Made by a program: the position numbers and the translations under genes
The notes under the pieces: model-generated
What the model was told of the DNA's origin: nothing
Seen by the model: only the letters and a program-made list of their open reading frames with translations
Database searches by the model: none
NCBI GenBank assembly: GCA_024803745.1
Contig: JANJXV010000196.1
Span: forward strand, 12,501 to 76,500
Direction of reading: 5' to 3'
DNA length: 64,000 nucleotides
Origin: Megascapheus bottae
Lineage: Eukaryota; Chordata; Mammalia; Rodentia; Geomyidae
Shown here: positions 42,904-53,970 of the stretch, in pieces
How positions within the stretch are numbered: position 1 is the stretch's first letter
Layout of the letters: every line of letters begins with the position of its first letter

Positions 42904-44639
42904 ATGCTGTTTCTTTGGGTACAATTCTGGGTGCTTGCTGTTGTCCTTCCTTGCTTGCTGCTGGTGTGTTTTTGTTGCATTTGTCTGAGTTGCGGCAACT
43001 CACAGATTGTTAAGAGAGCCAGTAGGACATTGACGAAGCACCAGGATAGTCTCTCCGAGGCAGAATCAAATGGGGAGGAAAAAGGTAGGCCAAAAAGAAA
43101 AGGGAAAGAAAATAAAAAAGGGAGACTTTATGTCAAAGAACAGAGGGTGGACGCACCCTTTCAAGATACCGGGCAGGAGGGAGATAAGGAGGACCAAGGC
43201 ATAAGAACAATGGAGCCGCCCCCAGGGCAGTCTTACCCGGATCCGGGCAGGTTTCAACATTTACAAATAAGGGAGTCTAGAGATGAGGAGCTAAACGATT
43301 CAAATGAGGAGTTAAGCAACTCAGATGAGGAAGTGACTAACAATTCAGATGAGGAACAGGACCCGAAAGAGGGAAAAGGCTTGGAGGAGGCGGCTGCTAG
43401 GTATGAGGAGGGAAGGTATGGAGTTCAGCGACCTCTTCTGGCCGGAGTGTCTAAAGGAAATGAACAAGAGAGAGCCATGCCCTCTGCGCCCCCGCCTTAT
43501 CCTGTGGCGGCGGGAAAAAGTCATTTCATAAAAGAAAGCACGTGGTCCCGCCTGGCGGCTGCGTTCCCAGTTTTTGAGAACCCAGTTACCCAGGAGAGGA
43601 CCTTTGAACCAGTCTCCTATAAACAGTTAAAGGATTTGATGGAGGCAGTACGTAATTATGGAGTTACGGCCAGTTATACCACTGCCTTGCTTAGAAGACT
43701 AACTGCTAATGCTATGACACCTAATGATTGGTATGAGGTCGCGCGGACATGCCTCAATTATGGACAGTTCCTTGACTTCAGGTCTATAGTTATGGACAGA
43801 GCTCAGGCTCAATATAGAGTAAATGTACAAGAAGGGCGGCCCGAGTGGACTGTGGACATGCTCCTAGGGCAAGGACAATGGGCTGCCGATCAGACAAATT
43901 TCCCCTGGGATGTTTATAAACAAATAAATGAGGTTTTTTACAAGTCCTGGAGGGCAATCCCAAACAAAGGCCAGGTCACTGGCAGCCTCACCAAAGTTAC
44001 TCAAGTTACTCAAAATCGGAGCCATTCTCCGATTTTGTGGCCCGTGTGCTCGAAACAGCGGAGCGCGTTTTTGAAAATCTTGCAGCCTTTATGCCAGTTG
44101 TCCAACAAATTATTTTTGAGCAATGTACAAAGGAATGTCAGAGAGCTATTATGCCAGTCAAGGAAAAGGGCCTGGAAGCATGGATAAAAGCCTGCAGGGA
44201 AATAGGGGGGCCATTAACTAATGCAGGCCTGGCTGCAGCTGTACTGTCAGCCACCCAAGCGGCCAAGGACTCTAAAGGTAAAGGATGCTTCAAATGTGGC
44301 CAACTTGGACACTTTAAACGCCAGTGTCCCAGAACTGCTCCCCAGGGTCCTCAGGGAGTTCAAAAGATGCCAGGAACATGTCCTAGGTGCAAGAAGGGAA
44401 AACATTGGGCCAATGAATGCAAGTCAGTAAAAGATATTAATGGACAGCCCATTCCTTCTCTTAGTACAGACCAGGAGCCAAAAAACGGGATAAGGGGCCC
44501 CCGTCCCCAGGGCCCACAAATTTATGGGGCACTTCAGACTCCGGCACCTGTTCCCAGCTTACAGCAGCCAGTCCGGCCAGAAGGGCAACCCCAGGCTCCG
44601 CAGGGCTGGACCTCTGTGCCTCCTCCGGATTGGTCTTAA
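42904..44639 (+). pseudogene. gag: Provirus B gag (frameshifted), ER-targeted type
   Basis: ATG 42,904 opens with a strongly hydrophobic segment (M-L-F-L-W-V-Q-F-W-V-L-A-V-V-L-P then L-L-L-V-C-F) that fits an ER signal/anchor as in IAP Gag, in place of the Met-Gly of myristoylated types. A very acidic, Asn/Asp/Glu-rich linker follows, then proline-rich P-S-A-P-P-P-Y-P, which contains a P-S-A-P late-domain-like motif. The capsid follows. The frame changes between about 43,985 and 44,030, near a 'aagttactc' duplication, just before the major homology region. The second part (to 44,639) has that region and two CCHC knuckles (C-F-K-C-G...C; C-P-R-C...C). One indel therefore separates N- and C-terminal halves. 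Confidence 0.9.
44480..44486 (+). promoter_or_regulatory. gag-pro -1 frameshift site of provirus B
   Basis: A AAA AAC in the gag frame, the heptamer class used by MMTV and mouse IAP. The -1 frame is open from here into dUTPase. Confidence 0.82.
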
Positions 44640-45406
44640 CTCCAGCCATGGGAGTACAAATATTGGATACTAATGTAACTGGACCATTAGAAACAGGCAC
44701 AGTGGGATTGGTGTTAGGGCGCTCCTCCTCCACCTTAAAAGGACTAATAATTTTCCCGGGCGTTATAGATTCTGACTATTCAGGAGTAATCAAGGTTTTG
44801 TGCCACTCCCCTTACAGAGTAATCTCTATAGCCCCGGGAGATAGGATTGCCCAGCTTTTAATTCTACCTTCAAAACATGAAAACCTTCCTTCACTACAAA
44901 AGGAAAGGGGAGCCGCAGGCTTAGGCTCCACAGGGATTTATCTTGTGTGCCTGTCGATGGAACTGGACCAGAGACCCATGCTATCCCTACAAATAGAGGG
45001 AAAGTCCTTTCTTGGCCTGGTAGATACTGGAGCCGATCAGAGCATTATTCAATCAAAGGCCTGGCCCAAGCAGTGGCCATTACAAAAATCTTCTCAAACT
45101 TTACAAGGACTTGGATATGCTAATGCTCCCTGTGTCAGTGCTAAAGAGTTAGTGTGGAGAACTGAAGAAGGCCAACAGGGAACAATCCAACCGTTTGTAA
45201 TCGACGTCCCTGTTAATCTTTGGGGACGGGATGTGCAACAACAATTAAAACTTAAGCTGACTAATAATTATTCAGAAGTTAGTCAAAACATCATGAAACA
45301 GCAGGGATATGTTCCAACTCAAGGGCTTTGCAGATGTCTTCAGGGACGCCCAGAACCCGTTGAGCCTGCTCCAAAATTTAATAGGAAAGGATTGGGTTTT
45401 TCCTAG
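44487..45406 (+). CDS. pro: Provirus B pro: dUTPase + aspartic protease
   Basis: Reached by -1 frameshifting from gag and open to TAG 45,404-45,406. It has the dUTPase motifs G-S-A-G-L-D-L-C, L-G-R-S-S-S-T-L-K-G, I-D-S-D-Y-S-G and G-D-R-I-A-Q-L. The retroviral protease follows with catalytic V-D-T-G-A-D near 45,025, a flap-like segment, and a C-terminal G-patch-like R-K-G-L-G-F. No stop or frameshift was seen, so this reading frame is intact in a provirus whose gag and pol are broken. The first ATG in frame is at 44,648, but the enzyme is expected as a Gag-Pro fusion. Confidence 0.88.
45394..45400 (+). promoter_or_regulatory. Possible pro-pol -1 frameshift site of provirus B
   Basis: G GGT TTT in the pro frame, six bases before the pro stop. 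The -1 frame continues open into reverse transcriptase. The heptamer fits X-XXY-YYZ but is not one of the commonest. Confidence 0.6.
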
Positions 45407-48087
45407 GGGCCACTGAAACAAAAGCTTCCATCAATAATGCGGTACCCATACCCTGGTTGACTCAGAAATCGGTGTGGGTCCCCCAGTGGCCCCTTTCACA
45501 AGAAAAATTGGAAGCTGCAAAAAATTTAGTTGAGGAACAGTTAAAATTGGGACACGTTGAGCCCTCTGTATCCCCCTGGAACACACCCATTTTTGTTATT
45601 AAAAAGGCTTCTGGCAAGTGGAGATTGTTACATGACTTAAGGGCAGTAAACGCGCAAATGCAGGTCATGGGACCAGTCCAGAGAGGACTTCCTCTACTTT
45701 CAGCGCTGCCCCGAGATTGGCCTGTGTTGACCTTAGACATTAAAGATTGCTTCTTCTCAATACCCCTTTGCCCTGAGGATAGAGAACGTTTTGCCTTTAC
45801 GTTGCCCTCTGTTAATCATGAACAGCCAGATGTCCGGTATCAGTGGAAGGTCTTGCCTCAAGGCATGGCTAATAGCCCGACTATTTGTCAACTGTTTGTG
45901 GATTCGGCCCTGCTGTCAGTTAGACAGGAGTTTCCCCTGGTAAAAATCATTCATTATATGGATGATATCCTGCTAGCTGCTTCCTCTCTTGAGGTACTTC
46001 ATAGAGCCTATCAACAGGTGGTTTCCCTACTTGAACAGAGAGGGCTTATTATTGCCCCTGATAAAGTACAACAATCCAAGGTGGTAAAATTCTTAGGTGC
46101 CATTGTTACTCCTGCCTTTATTCGACCTCAAAAAATTTCTATTCGAACTGCCCACCTAAAGACACTCAATGATTTTCAGCAACTGTTGGGAGACATCAAC
46201 TGGATCCGAGGATATTTAAACATCCCTCGAGCAGAATTACTGCCTTTATTTTCCATTTTGGAAGGTAACCCGGATGTCACATCTACACGAAAACTTACCC
46301 CACAGGCTTTTGCGGCCCTAAAAAGGATTGAAGAGGCAATGATTAAGGCTCAAGTGTGTCGTTATAATCCAGGTCAATTGCTTATGTTGTGTATTTTAAA
46401 GACAAAGAATTATCCTACAGGGGTCTTATGGCAGGACGGCCCTCTGTGGTGGCTTCATGGTAATTCTCTTGGAGCAAGAACTGTTCAATATTTTCCTGAG
46501 CTTGTTGCAACTCAAGCCCTATTAGGCCTAAAGTATTGTTTGATGCATTTTGCTAAAATACCTGATAAATTAATTATTCCCTACACCAGGAATCAGGTGG
46601 AAACTTTGGCTGCCACTGTGGATATATGGGCGATTTTATTATGTGCCTTTCCCAATATTATTGATAACCATCATCCCAAGCATCCCTTGCTTGCCTTTGT
46701 AGAGAGAAATTTGGTTTATTTTCCTATTATTACCTCTAAGAAGCCTTTGGCTACAGCCTTGACTATTTATACTGATGGGTCAAAAACTGGCCAGGGTGCC
46801 TTTGTGGTGGAAGGTCAAAATCCAGTCGTGTTATATTTTCGACCGGATGTTCCCCAGGTCACGGAGTGCCTGGTGGTTCTAGAGGTGTTTAAAAGATTTG
46901 AGGAGCCCTTTAATCTTTTCTCTGATTCACAATATGTTGTTAATGCTGTTAATTCTCTTGAAGTCGCTGCCTCAATTAGGCAGGCCAGCATGGTTTCTAA
47001 CATATTATTACAGATTCAATCCCTTATTTTGGCAAGAAAGAATCCCTTTTATATAGGGCACATGAGAGCTCATACCTTGTTGCCAGGTCCCATGGCTAAG
47101 GCTAATGCCCAGGTAGATCAGGCAACTAGGGCCATGGTTTTGACAGCTATTGATTCTGTAGAATCAGCAAAAACTTTTCATCAGTTATATCATGTACCTG
47201 CTAATACTCTTAGAATAAAATTTAATATAACCAGACATGAAGCACGAAATATTGTTAAAGCCTGTCAGTCTTGTGTGATTTTTCTCCCCTCTCCTAATGT
47301 GGGGATAAACCCTAGAGGCTTAAAACCAAATGCCCTATGGCAAATGGATGTTACTCATTTAGCGGAATTTGGAAAATTAAAATATTTACATGTCTCAGTG
47401 GATACCTATTCTGGCATAGTACATGCCACGCCCTTGGCAGGAGAAAAGGTTTCCCATGTAAAAGTACATTGTTTAGAAGCCTGGGCAGCCTGGGGAAAAC
47501 CCCTTCACTTAAAAACTGATAATGGCCCTGCCTATACTTCTCATGGTTTCCGCGCCTTTTGTGCGCAAATGCAAGTAGCCCATACAACAGGGTTACCATA
47601 CAATCCGCAAGGACAAGGAATTGTGGAAAGAACCAACAAAAAATTAAAAGAAATACTTTAAAAACAGAAAGGGGGAATTGCGGAAGGAGCATCTCCCAGG
47701 GAAAGACTTTCCCTTGCACTTTTTACTTTAAATTTTTTAATTTTAAATAGTGATGATAAGTCAGCAGCAGATAGACATGCTGCCCAAAACCCTAAAATTA
47801 TAACTGAGATGGTTAAATGGAAGGATGTTATTACAAATAATTGGTGCGGACCGGATCCCGTAGTAAGGAGATCCAGGGGAGCTGTTTGTGTTTTTCCACA
47901 GGAGCAGGAAACACCGCTTTGGGTCCCATTGCGATTGACGCGAAAGGTGGAAGGAGAACCCGAGAAAGGCACTGACGATGAAGATTATTCTCATGTTGGT
48001 GGCAATACTAGCAGATCCAGTGATGGCCCAGGAGAGGATTTTGTGGGCGTGGATGAAGACCTTTCCATTACCAATGCCCGTGACTAA
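45401..48087 (+). pseudogene. pol: Provirus B pol: RT, RNase H, integrase (one stop)
   Basis: Open from the pro-pol shift to TAA 47,659-47,661, then open again in the same frame to 48,087. The RT has P-Q-G-M-A-N-S-P and Y-M-D-D (45,955-45,966). RNase H has Y-T-D-G-S-K and F-S-D-S-Q-Y. The integrase has the H...H...C-Q-S-C zinc region, then M-D-V-T-H, K-T-D-N-G-P and Q-G-I-V-E-R (D,D,E). The C-terminal DNA-binding part lies beyond the stop, with W-K-D...W-C-G-P-D-P-V. The stop removes roughly the last 140 codons of integrase. RT and RNase H appear complete. Confidence 0.92.
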
Positions 48088-48109
48088 TGCTTCTAGGACA
48101 ATGGACTGA
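47978..48109 (+). pseudogene. env: Provirus B env N-terminal remnant
   Basis: ATG 47,978 lies inside the end of pol in another frame and encodes a typical signal peptide ([12 protein letters not shown]) followed by [15 protein letters not shown] follows at 48,107-48,109. This is the expected env start of a class II provirus. The rest of the surface subunit is absent. Confidence 0.65.
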
Positions 48110-48452
48110 TCAGTTTGAAAATCTAACCACTCAATTAAGATCAGAAATTATGTTAGTTAATAGGATCAGGATCACAATAACAGCAGGACAAGTTTTGGAT
48201 TGGGTAAAAAATTCCCTGTCGTTTGTTAAGGAGTGGGCTGGGCTGGGAGTGTTTGTTGCAGCCTGTTGTGGGCCCTGTATTTTTTGCCTCTGGTTGCTCT
48301 GTCGCATGAGATCTCGCAATAGAAGGGATAGAGTACTAATTGCTCATGCACTCACTGCCTTGGAGCAAGGACACTCTCCCCAAAATTTGGCTTGCAGCTT
48401 TAAAAACCAACTAAAAGTGCCCTGTACTGCCTTTGCACCCTCGAGACCTTAG
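48087..48452 (+). pseudogene. env: Provirus B env C-terminal remnant (transmembrane tail)
   Basis: A 121-codon frame containing V-L-D-W-V-K-N-S-L-S-F, a hydrophobic membrane-spanning stretch (G-V-F-V-A-A-C-C-G-P-C-I-F-C-L-W-L-L), and a basic tail with A-L-T-A-L-E-Q-G. This layout fits the last part of a betaretroviral transmembrane subunit. It directly follows the N-terminal remnant in a different frame, so a large internal deletion removed the surface subunit and fusion machinery. It cannot act as an envelope. Confidence 0.6.
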
Positions 48453-48729
48453 TCTATTGCACGAGGAATAGGAGTACAGGCAGCCAAGAGTTGTGAAATG
48501 TTGGACAAAGTACCACTCCTGACCCTAACAGGTTAGGGAGAGCATGTGCGTCAGCATATGGGTCTGCGCCCCTAGCCCATCTCCACAAAGGGGATAGAGG
48601 GCCTGAAAGGGAGGGATCCAGAGTTGATCGCCTGGGTCACTCCTCTAGAATGGGACCTCAAGTTTTACTTTGGAGGACAGCACCTCTACTCTCTTCACAA
48701 CAGGTATGTTGACTTGCTGCAACAAAACA
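48453..48729. other. 3' untranslated region of provirus B
   Basis: Non-coding interval between the env tail and the polypurine tract. Nothing else was recognised. Confidence 0.5.
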
Positions 48730-48742
48730 AGAAAGGGGGAGA
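48730..48742 (+). promoter_or_regulatory. Polypurine tract of provirus B
   Basis: 'aagaaagggggaga' directly before the TG of the 3' LTR. Confidence 0.82.
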
Positions 48743-49072
48743 TGTGGGGAGCCGGAGCGGCCGCCACTAAAACAACCTCTTAGTTCTCCTTATTTTGTAT
48801 GTGAATGCAGAGCGTTTGCTCTTTCCTCTGAGTCTGCGCGTATGACGTCAGAGGCCTGACCAATCCCGAGCTGTAAAACGGCCCTGGCAATGGAGCGACC
48901 AATGGCAAAAAACCCCGGGTTCCTTGATTGTATGTAAGCAGCTGCATTTCCCTGCCCAAGCCCTTTTCGCTTCCTGCTCCCCCTTCAATCAAAAGCTCTC
49001 CGATAAAGTATGATTTGAGAAGAATCCTCGAGTGGTGGTCGTTCTTCCTCGCTGGTTGAGGAGCTCGCCGCA
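48743..49072 (+). mobile_element. Provirus B 3' LTR
   Basis: 330 bp, three C/T differences from the 5' LTR ('ggccgcc', 'ttttcgc' and 'ggttgag' here). Followed by CTCCCC. Confidence 0.95.
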
Positions 49073-49078
49073 CTCCCC

Positions 49079-50155
49079 GCACCCCCCACCCATCTTGGTT
49101 TTCCCCCCTTCCCTATCAAATTTCAAATATCCAAATACAAATAAATTCAATTTATCAGATAACAAAGTGAGATACTATATCAATATGAGATAACCAAGGG
49201 ACAGCAAAGGAGATGAGAGACAACATAGTACATTAAGGACAACAATCCTTCATTATATGGCTTTTGTTTCAATATCCTGGAGGTCCTTTCAATTAGCTTC
49301 ACATTATATGTCCTTATGTATCAAGATTTTGCTCTATTGCAAATCTCTGCTAGTAGAGCCCAAGGTTTCTACTGATTGTGACGAATGAGGGAAACCATTG
49401 AGCCTATGTTCCTTTGAGTCTGGCTTACTTCACTTAATATGATTTTTTCTAAGTCTTTCCATTTCCTAACAAATGGGGCGATGTCATTCTTTCTGACAGC
49501 AGCATAGAATTCCACTGTGTAAAAATACCACAACTTGTTGATCCACTCATCAACTGAGGGACATCTAGGTTGGTTCCATATCTTTGCTATGGTGAATAGT
49601 GCTGCAATGAACATTGTTGTGCTAGTGGGTTTAGTATGTCCTTGTTTCTGGGTGGTTGGGTAAATGCCAAGTACTGGAATTGCTGGGTCATAGGGGAGTT
49701 CTATGTTTAGCCTTTTGAGGCACTGCCACACTGCTTTCCATAGTGGTTGAACGAGTTTGCACTCCCACCAACAGTGTAGTAGTGATCCCTCCTGGCCACA
49801 TCCCCTCTAGCATCTGTTGTCATTCATTTTCCTGATCCTGGCCATTCTAGCTGGAGTGAGGTGGAATCTTAGAGTTGTTTTGATTTGCATTTCTTTTATG
49901 ACCAGAGATGTTGAGCATTTCCTCATGTGTCTATAGGCCATTTTTGTTTCTTCTTCAGAGAAGACTCTCTTTAAGTCTTTGGCCCATCTTTTAATGGGAT
50001 GGTTGTTACTTTGGAGGTTAGTTTTGGAGTGATTCAATTTTTTGAGTTGTTGATATATTTTAGATATGAGGCCTTTGTCCGTTGTTTGGTTGGTGAAGAT
50101 CTTCTCCCACTCTGTAGGCTTCCTGATTAGTTTACTAGCTATGTCCTTTGCCATA
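49079..50155 (-). repeat. L1 3' part (ORF2 end and 3' UTR)
   Basis: Continuation of the L1 cut by provirus B. The minus strand encodes ORF2 C-terminal text, including L-P-Y-D-P-A-I-P-V-L-G-I-Y-P and A-L-F-T-I-A-K-I-W-N-Q-P, and upstream [10 protein letters not shown]. Frames are broken. The L1 is dead. Confidence 0.88.
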
Positions 50156-50830
50156 CAAAAATGAGCAATTAGTAGCAAGGGAGATGAAAAATAAAGTAGA
50201 TAGCTTTGATAGCAGGTTAGACAATGCAGAGGAGAGAATTTCCGGGGCTGAAGATAATTTAGTTATTATAGAGAAAGAACAGAAAATGAGTCAATCCAAA
50301 TCTAGGAAAAATGAGAGAGCACTTCAGGAGGTCCAAGATACAATTAGGAAGCCTAATTTAAGGCTAATTGGTATTGAGGAGGGTCTGGAGAAAGAGGTCA
50401 ATGGTATTGGAAATATACTTCAGGGAATCATCTCAGAAATTTCCCAAATATCCAGAAGGGCAGACCCATCCAGATACAAGAAGCTTTTAGAACCCTAAAC
50501 AGACCTGACCAGAAAAGAACATCTCACCGCCACATCGTAATCCGAACTGGATCAGTAGAAACCAAAAAAAGGATCCTAAAAGCAGCCAGGGAAAAGGGTT
50601 CAGTAACCTATAAAGGAAAACCAATCAGAATAACCCCAGATTAATCAGCAGAGACCATGCAAGCAAGAAGTGACTGGAAGCATATATGTCATGCCCTTAA
50701 GTCAAATAACTACCAACCAAGAATACTGTACCCAGCTAAGCTCTCATTCATAACCGAGGGAACAATAAAAACATTCCATTCCAGGGAAAAGCTGCAACAA
50801 TATGTCGCAACAAAACCAATTCTTTTTTTT
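50156..50830 (+). repeat. Inverted L1 ORF1 fragment
   Basis: The plus strand encodes ORF1p text: a coiled-coil (D-S-R-L-D-N-A-E-E-R-I-S), an RRM-like N-L-R-L-I-G-I-E-E, and the C-terminal part (Y-Q-P-R-I-L-Y-P-A-K-L-S-F). It abuts the minus-strand ORF2 fragment, the arrangement produced by inversion during L1 insertion, with most of ORF2 missing between. Confidence 0.85.
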
Positions 50831-51027
50831 TTTTTTTGGCCAGTCCTGGAGCTTGAACTCGGGGCCTGGGCACTCTCCTTGGGCTTTTTTTCTCAAGACT
50901 ACCACACTCTACCACTTGAGCCACAGCACCACTTCTGGCTTTTTCTGTGTATGCGGTACTGAGGAATCTAACCCCAGGGCTTTGTGCATGCTAGGTGAGC
51001 ACTCTACCACTAGGCCATGCTCCCGGT
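50821..51027 (-). repeat. ID-type SINE
   Basis: Nearly consensus copy with a T15 tail side, 'ggccagtcctggagcttgaactcgg' and 'gagcactctaccactaggccatg'. Inserted at the end of the L1 ORF1 fragment. Confidence 0.85.
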
Positions 51028-51030
51028 TCA

Positions 51031-51930
51031 TGAATTTATTTTTTTACCCACTTGTATCAGCTCATTAAAATTGCCATTTTAAATATTTAGCATTTTCCTT
51101 GAAAAAAACTAGCAAAGGTATTTTTATGAAAAAAAAACAAGTATTTTTATGTACAGTTGATTCTTACATTACATTCTTCATATTTTTAAATTTGATATTT
51201 AATTTTCACAGATCTATGGCTTTACTACTTTTCAAGACAAGAGTCACATGTTAAAATATAAGCTGTTCAACAAAATCAGCTATTGAGAATATGATTTACA
51301 AATTTGCAGACAATATAGACTATATTATGAGTGATATATTTAAAACAGAAAGTAGTGTATTACAGTGAATTATGGTTGCAAGATGCACACTCACAGAAAA
51401 GCCTATTTTCCTTTCTATTTATAAAATAAACACCAACCTATTTCTCACATACATTACAACTATATTAACTGAACTCTTGTTTAAAAAAATCACACTACAA
51501 AATATTAACAAAAGTTTAACATAAAGGGAAGACTTGTCTTATTTATTATAATCCATAATACTTACATTATTTTAAATCCAGCATAAAGGCAAATGCATTT
51601 TTAAATGTAGTCCTTATTCAATTATAGGAAAAATTTAGTTAACCCAACTAATAACAGATTTCACATATATCATTCACTTAATATTACATCTGAAAAACTC
51701 CATATAACGTAGCAAGTAGAATAATTTCAACAAGAATCTGCAAACTACAAAAAAAATTAGCAAAGAAATTTAAATCATGCATTTTTCTCTGAAGAGACAG
51801 AAGCCTGACTTTAAGAAGCAGGTAACAATAGGTATGAACTAACGTTCTTTAAATAGCTTACATCACCAATCTAGGGACTATATGTATATACACATATACA
51901 TATACATCCCCAAAGATGCATGCAGACTGA
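51031..51930. other. No gene seen
   Basis: AT-rich sequence without exon, RNA gene or identified repeat, apart from a TATA/CA-rich run near 51,885-51,905. Confidence 0.5.
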
Positions 51931-51934
51931 ATTG

Positions 51935-53499
51935 TATGAACCTAACAGAAAACCTAAGCCTAACACAGAACCTTACCATAACACGGAACCTAACCCTACC
52001 AATCAGTGAACCTAACACAAAACCTACCCCTAACACAGAATCTAACCCTATCAATCAGTGAACCTAACACAAAACCTAACCCTAACACAGAACCTAACCC
52101 TATCAATCAGTGAACCTAACACAAAACCTAACCCTAACAGAGAACCTTACCATAACATGGAACCTAACCATATCAATCAGTAAACCTAACACAAAACCTA
52201 ATGCTAACACAGAACCTTACCATAACACGGAACCTAACCATATCAATCAGTAAACCTAACACAAAACCTAACCCTAACACCGAACCTTACCATAACACGG
52301 AACCTAACCCTATCAATCAGTGAACCTAACACAAAACCTAACCCTAACACAGAACCTAACCCTATCAATCAGTGAACCTAACACAAAACCTAACCCTAAC
52401 AGAGAACCTTACCATAACATGGAACCTAACCATATCAATCAGTAAACCTAACACAAAACCTAATGCTAACACAGAACCTTACCATAACACGGAACCTAAC
52501 CATATCAATCAGTAAACCTAACACAAAACCTAACCCTAACACCGAACCTTATCATAACACAGAACCTAACCCTATCAATCAGTGAACCTAACACAAAACC
52601 TAACCCTAACAGAGAACCTTACCATAACATGGAACCTAACCATATCAATCAGTAAACCTAACACAAAACCTAATGCTAACACAGAACCTTACCATAACAC
52701 GGAACCTAACCATATCAATCAGTAAACCTAACACAAAACCTAACCCTAACACCGAACCTTACCATAACACGGAACCTAACCCTATCAATCAGTGAACCTA
52801 ACACAAAACCTAACCCTAACACAGAACCTAACCCTATCAATCAGTGAACCTAACACAAAACCTAACCCTAACAGAGAACCTTACCATAACATGGAACCTA
52901 ACCATATCAATCAGTAAACCTAACACAAAACCTAATGCTAACACAGAACCTTACCATAACACGGAACCTAACCATATCAATCAGTAAACCTAACACAAAA
53001 CCTAACCCTAACACCGAACCTTATCATAACACAGAACCTAACCCTATCAATCAGTGAACCTAACACAAAACCTAACCCTAACAGAGAACCTTACCATAAC
53101 ATGGAACCTAACCATATCAATCAGTAAACCTAACACAAAACCTAATGCTAACACAGAACCTTACCATAACACGGAACCTAACCATATCAATCAGTAAACC
53201 TAACACAAAACCTAACCCTAACACCGAACCTTATCATAACACGGAACCTAACCATATCAATCAGTGAACCTAACACAAAACCTAATGCTAACACAGAACC
53301 TTACCATAACACGGAACCTAACCATATCAATCAGTAAACCTAACACAAAACCTAACCCTAACACCGAACCTTACCATAACACGGAACCTAACCCTACCAA
53401 TCAGTGAACCTAACACAAAACCTAACCCTAACAGAGAACCTTACCATAACACGGAACCTAACCATATCAATCAGTGAACCTAACACAAAACCTAACCTC
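51935..53499 (+). repeat. 70/52-bp telomere-like higher-order array
   Basis: 'tatcaatcag' recurs near 52,049, 52,101, 52,171, 52,241, 52,311, 52,363, 52,433 and so on to 53,465, spaced 70 or 52 bases. Four unit types can be told apart: A (52 bp, 'acagaacctaac'), B ('agagaacc..catgg'), C ('atgctaacac') and D ('acaccgaacc'). B-C-D repeats as a 210-base block, with A inserted at intervals. Units are built from 'cctaac' motifs on the C-rich strand. Confidence 0.92.
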
Positions 53500-53680
53500 G
53501 GCGCGCCTTCTCCGTACGTGTGGACTGCGCCGACCCTCTCCACAGCCGCAGGACTTGCTCCGAAGAAGGAGCCCCAGCTCCTTCCTAGTTTCCACAGCGT
53601 GAGTCCTTTGAGGTCGCTCGGGGGACCTGAGCCCTGGGCCTGGGCGCTGTCCCTTCCCGAGCTCTCCGGCTCAAAGCTCC
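53500..53680. other. GC-rich junction with SINE-like piece
   Basis: Abrupt change at 'ggcgcgcc'. Positions 53,625-53,680 resemble the reverse-strand ID SINE ('gagccctgggcctgggcgctgtccc', then 'ctccggctcaaagctc'). Confidence 0.5.
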
Positions 53681-53970
53681 GCCCCGCCCCTGGAGCCACA
53701 GCCCCGCCCCTGGAGACACAGCCCCGCCCCTGGAGCCACAGCCCCGCCCCTGGAGCCACAGCCCCGCCCCTGGAGACACAGCCCCGCCCCTGGAGCCACA
53801 GCCCCGCCCCTGGAGCCACAGCCCCGCCCCTGGAGCCACAGCCCCGCCCCTGGAGCCACAGCCCGGCTCCTGGAGCCACAGCCCCGCCCCAGGAGCCACA
53901 GCCCCGCCCCAGGAGCCACAGCCCCGCCCCTGGAGCCACAGCCCCGCCCCTGGAGCCACAGCCCCGCTCC
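53681..53970 (+). repeat. 20-bp GC-rich minisatellite
   Basis: Fourteen and a half copies of 'gccccgcccctggagccaca', nearly perfect. The core 'gagccacagc' is also the core of the reverse-strand SINE, so the array may have grown from a SINE. Periodic open frames on both strands are not genes. Confidence 0.95.

Larger units (their letters stand above)
42446..49072 (+). mobile_element. Provirus B: IAP-like class II endogenous retrovirus
   Basis: A 6,627-bp provirus on the plus strand with 330-bp LTRs and a 6-bp target duplication, inserted into an L1 3' UTR. Order: LTR, tRNA-Phe primer site, splice donor, gag, pro, pol, collapsed env, polypurine tract, LTR. The tRNA-Phe primer, a hydrophobic Gag N-terminus and loss of env match intracisternal A-particle biology, in which particles bud into the ER and move only within the cell. 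The LTRs differ at three positions, all C/T, so it is young but older than provirus A. Gag carries one frameshift and pol one stop. Confidence 0.94.
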
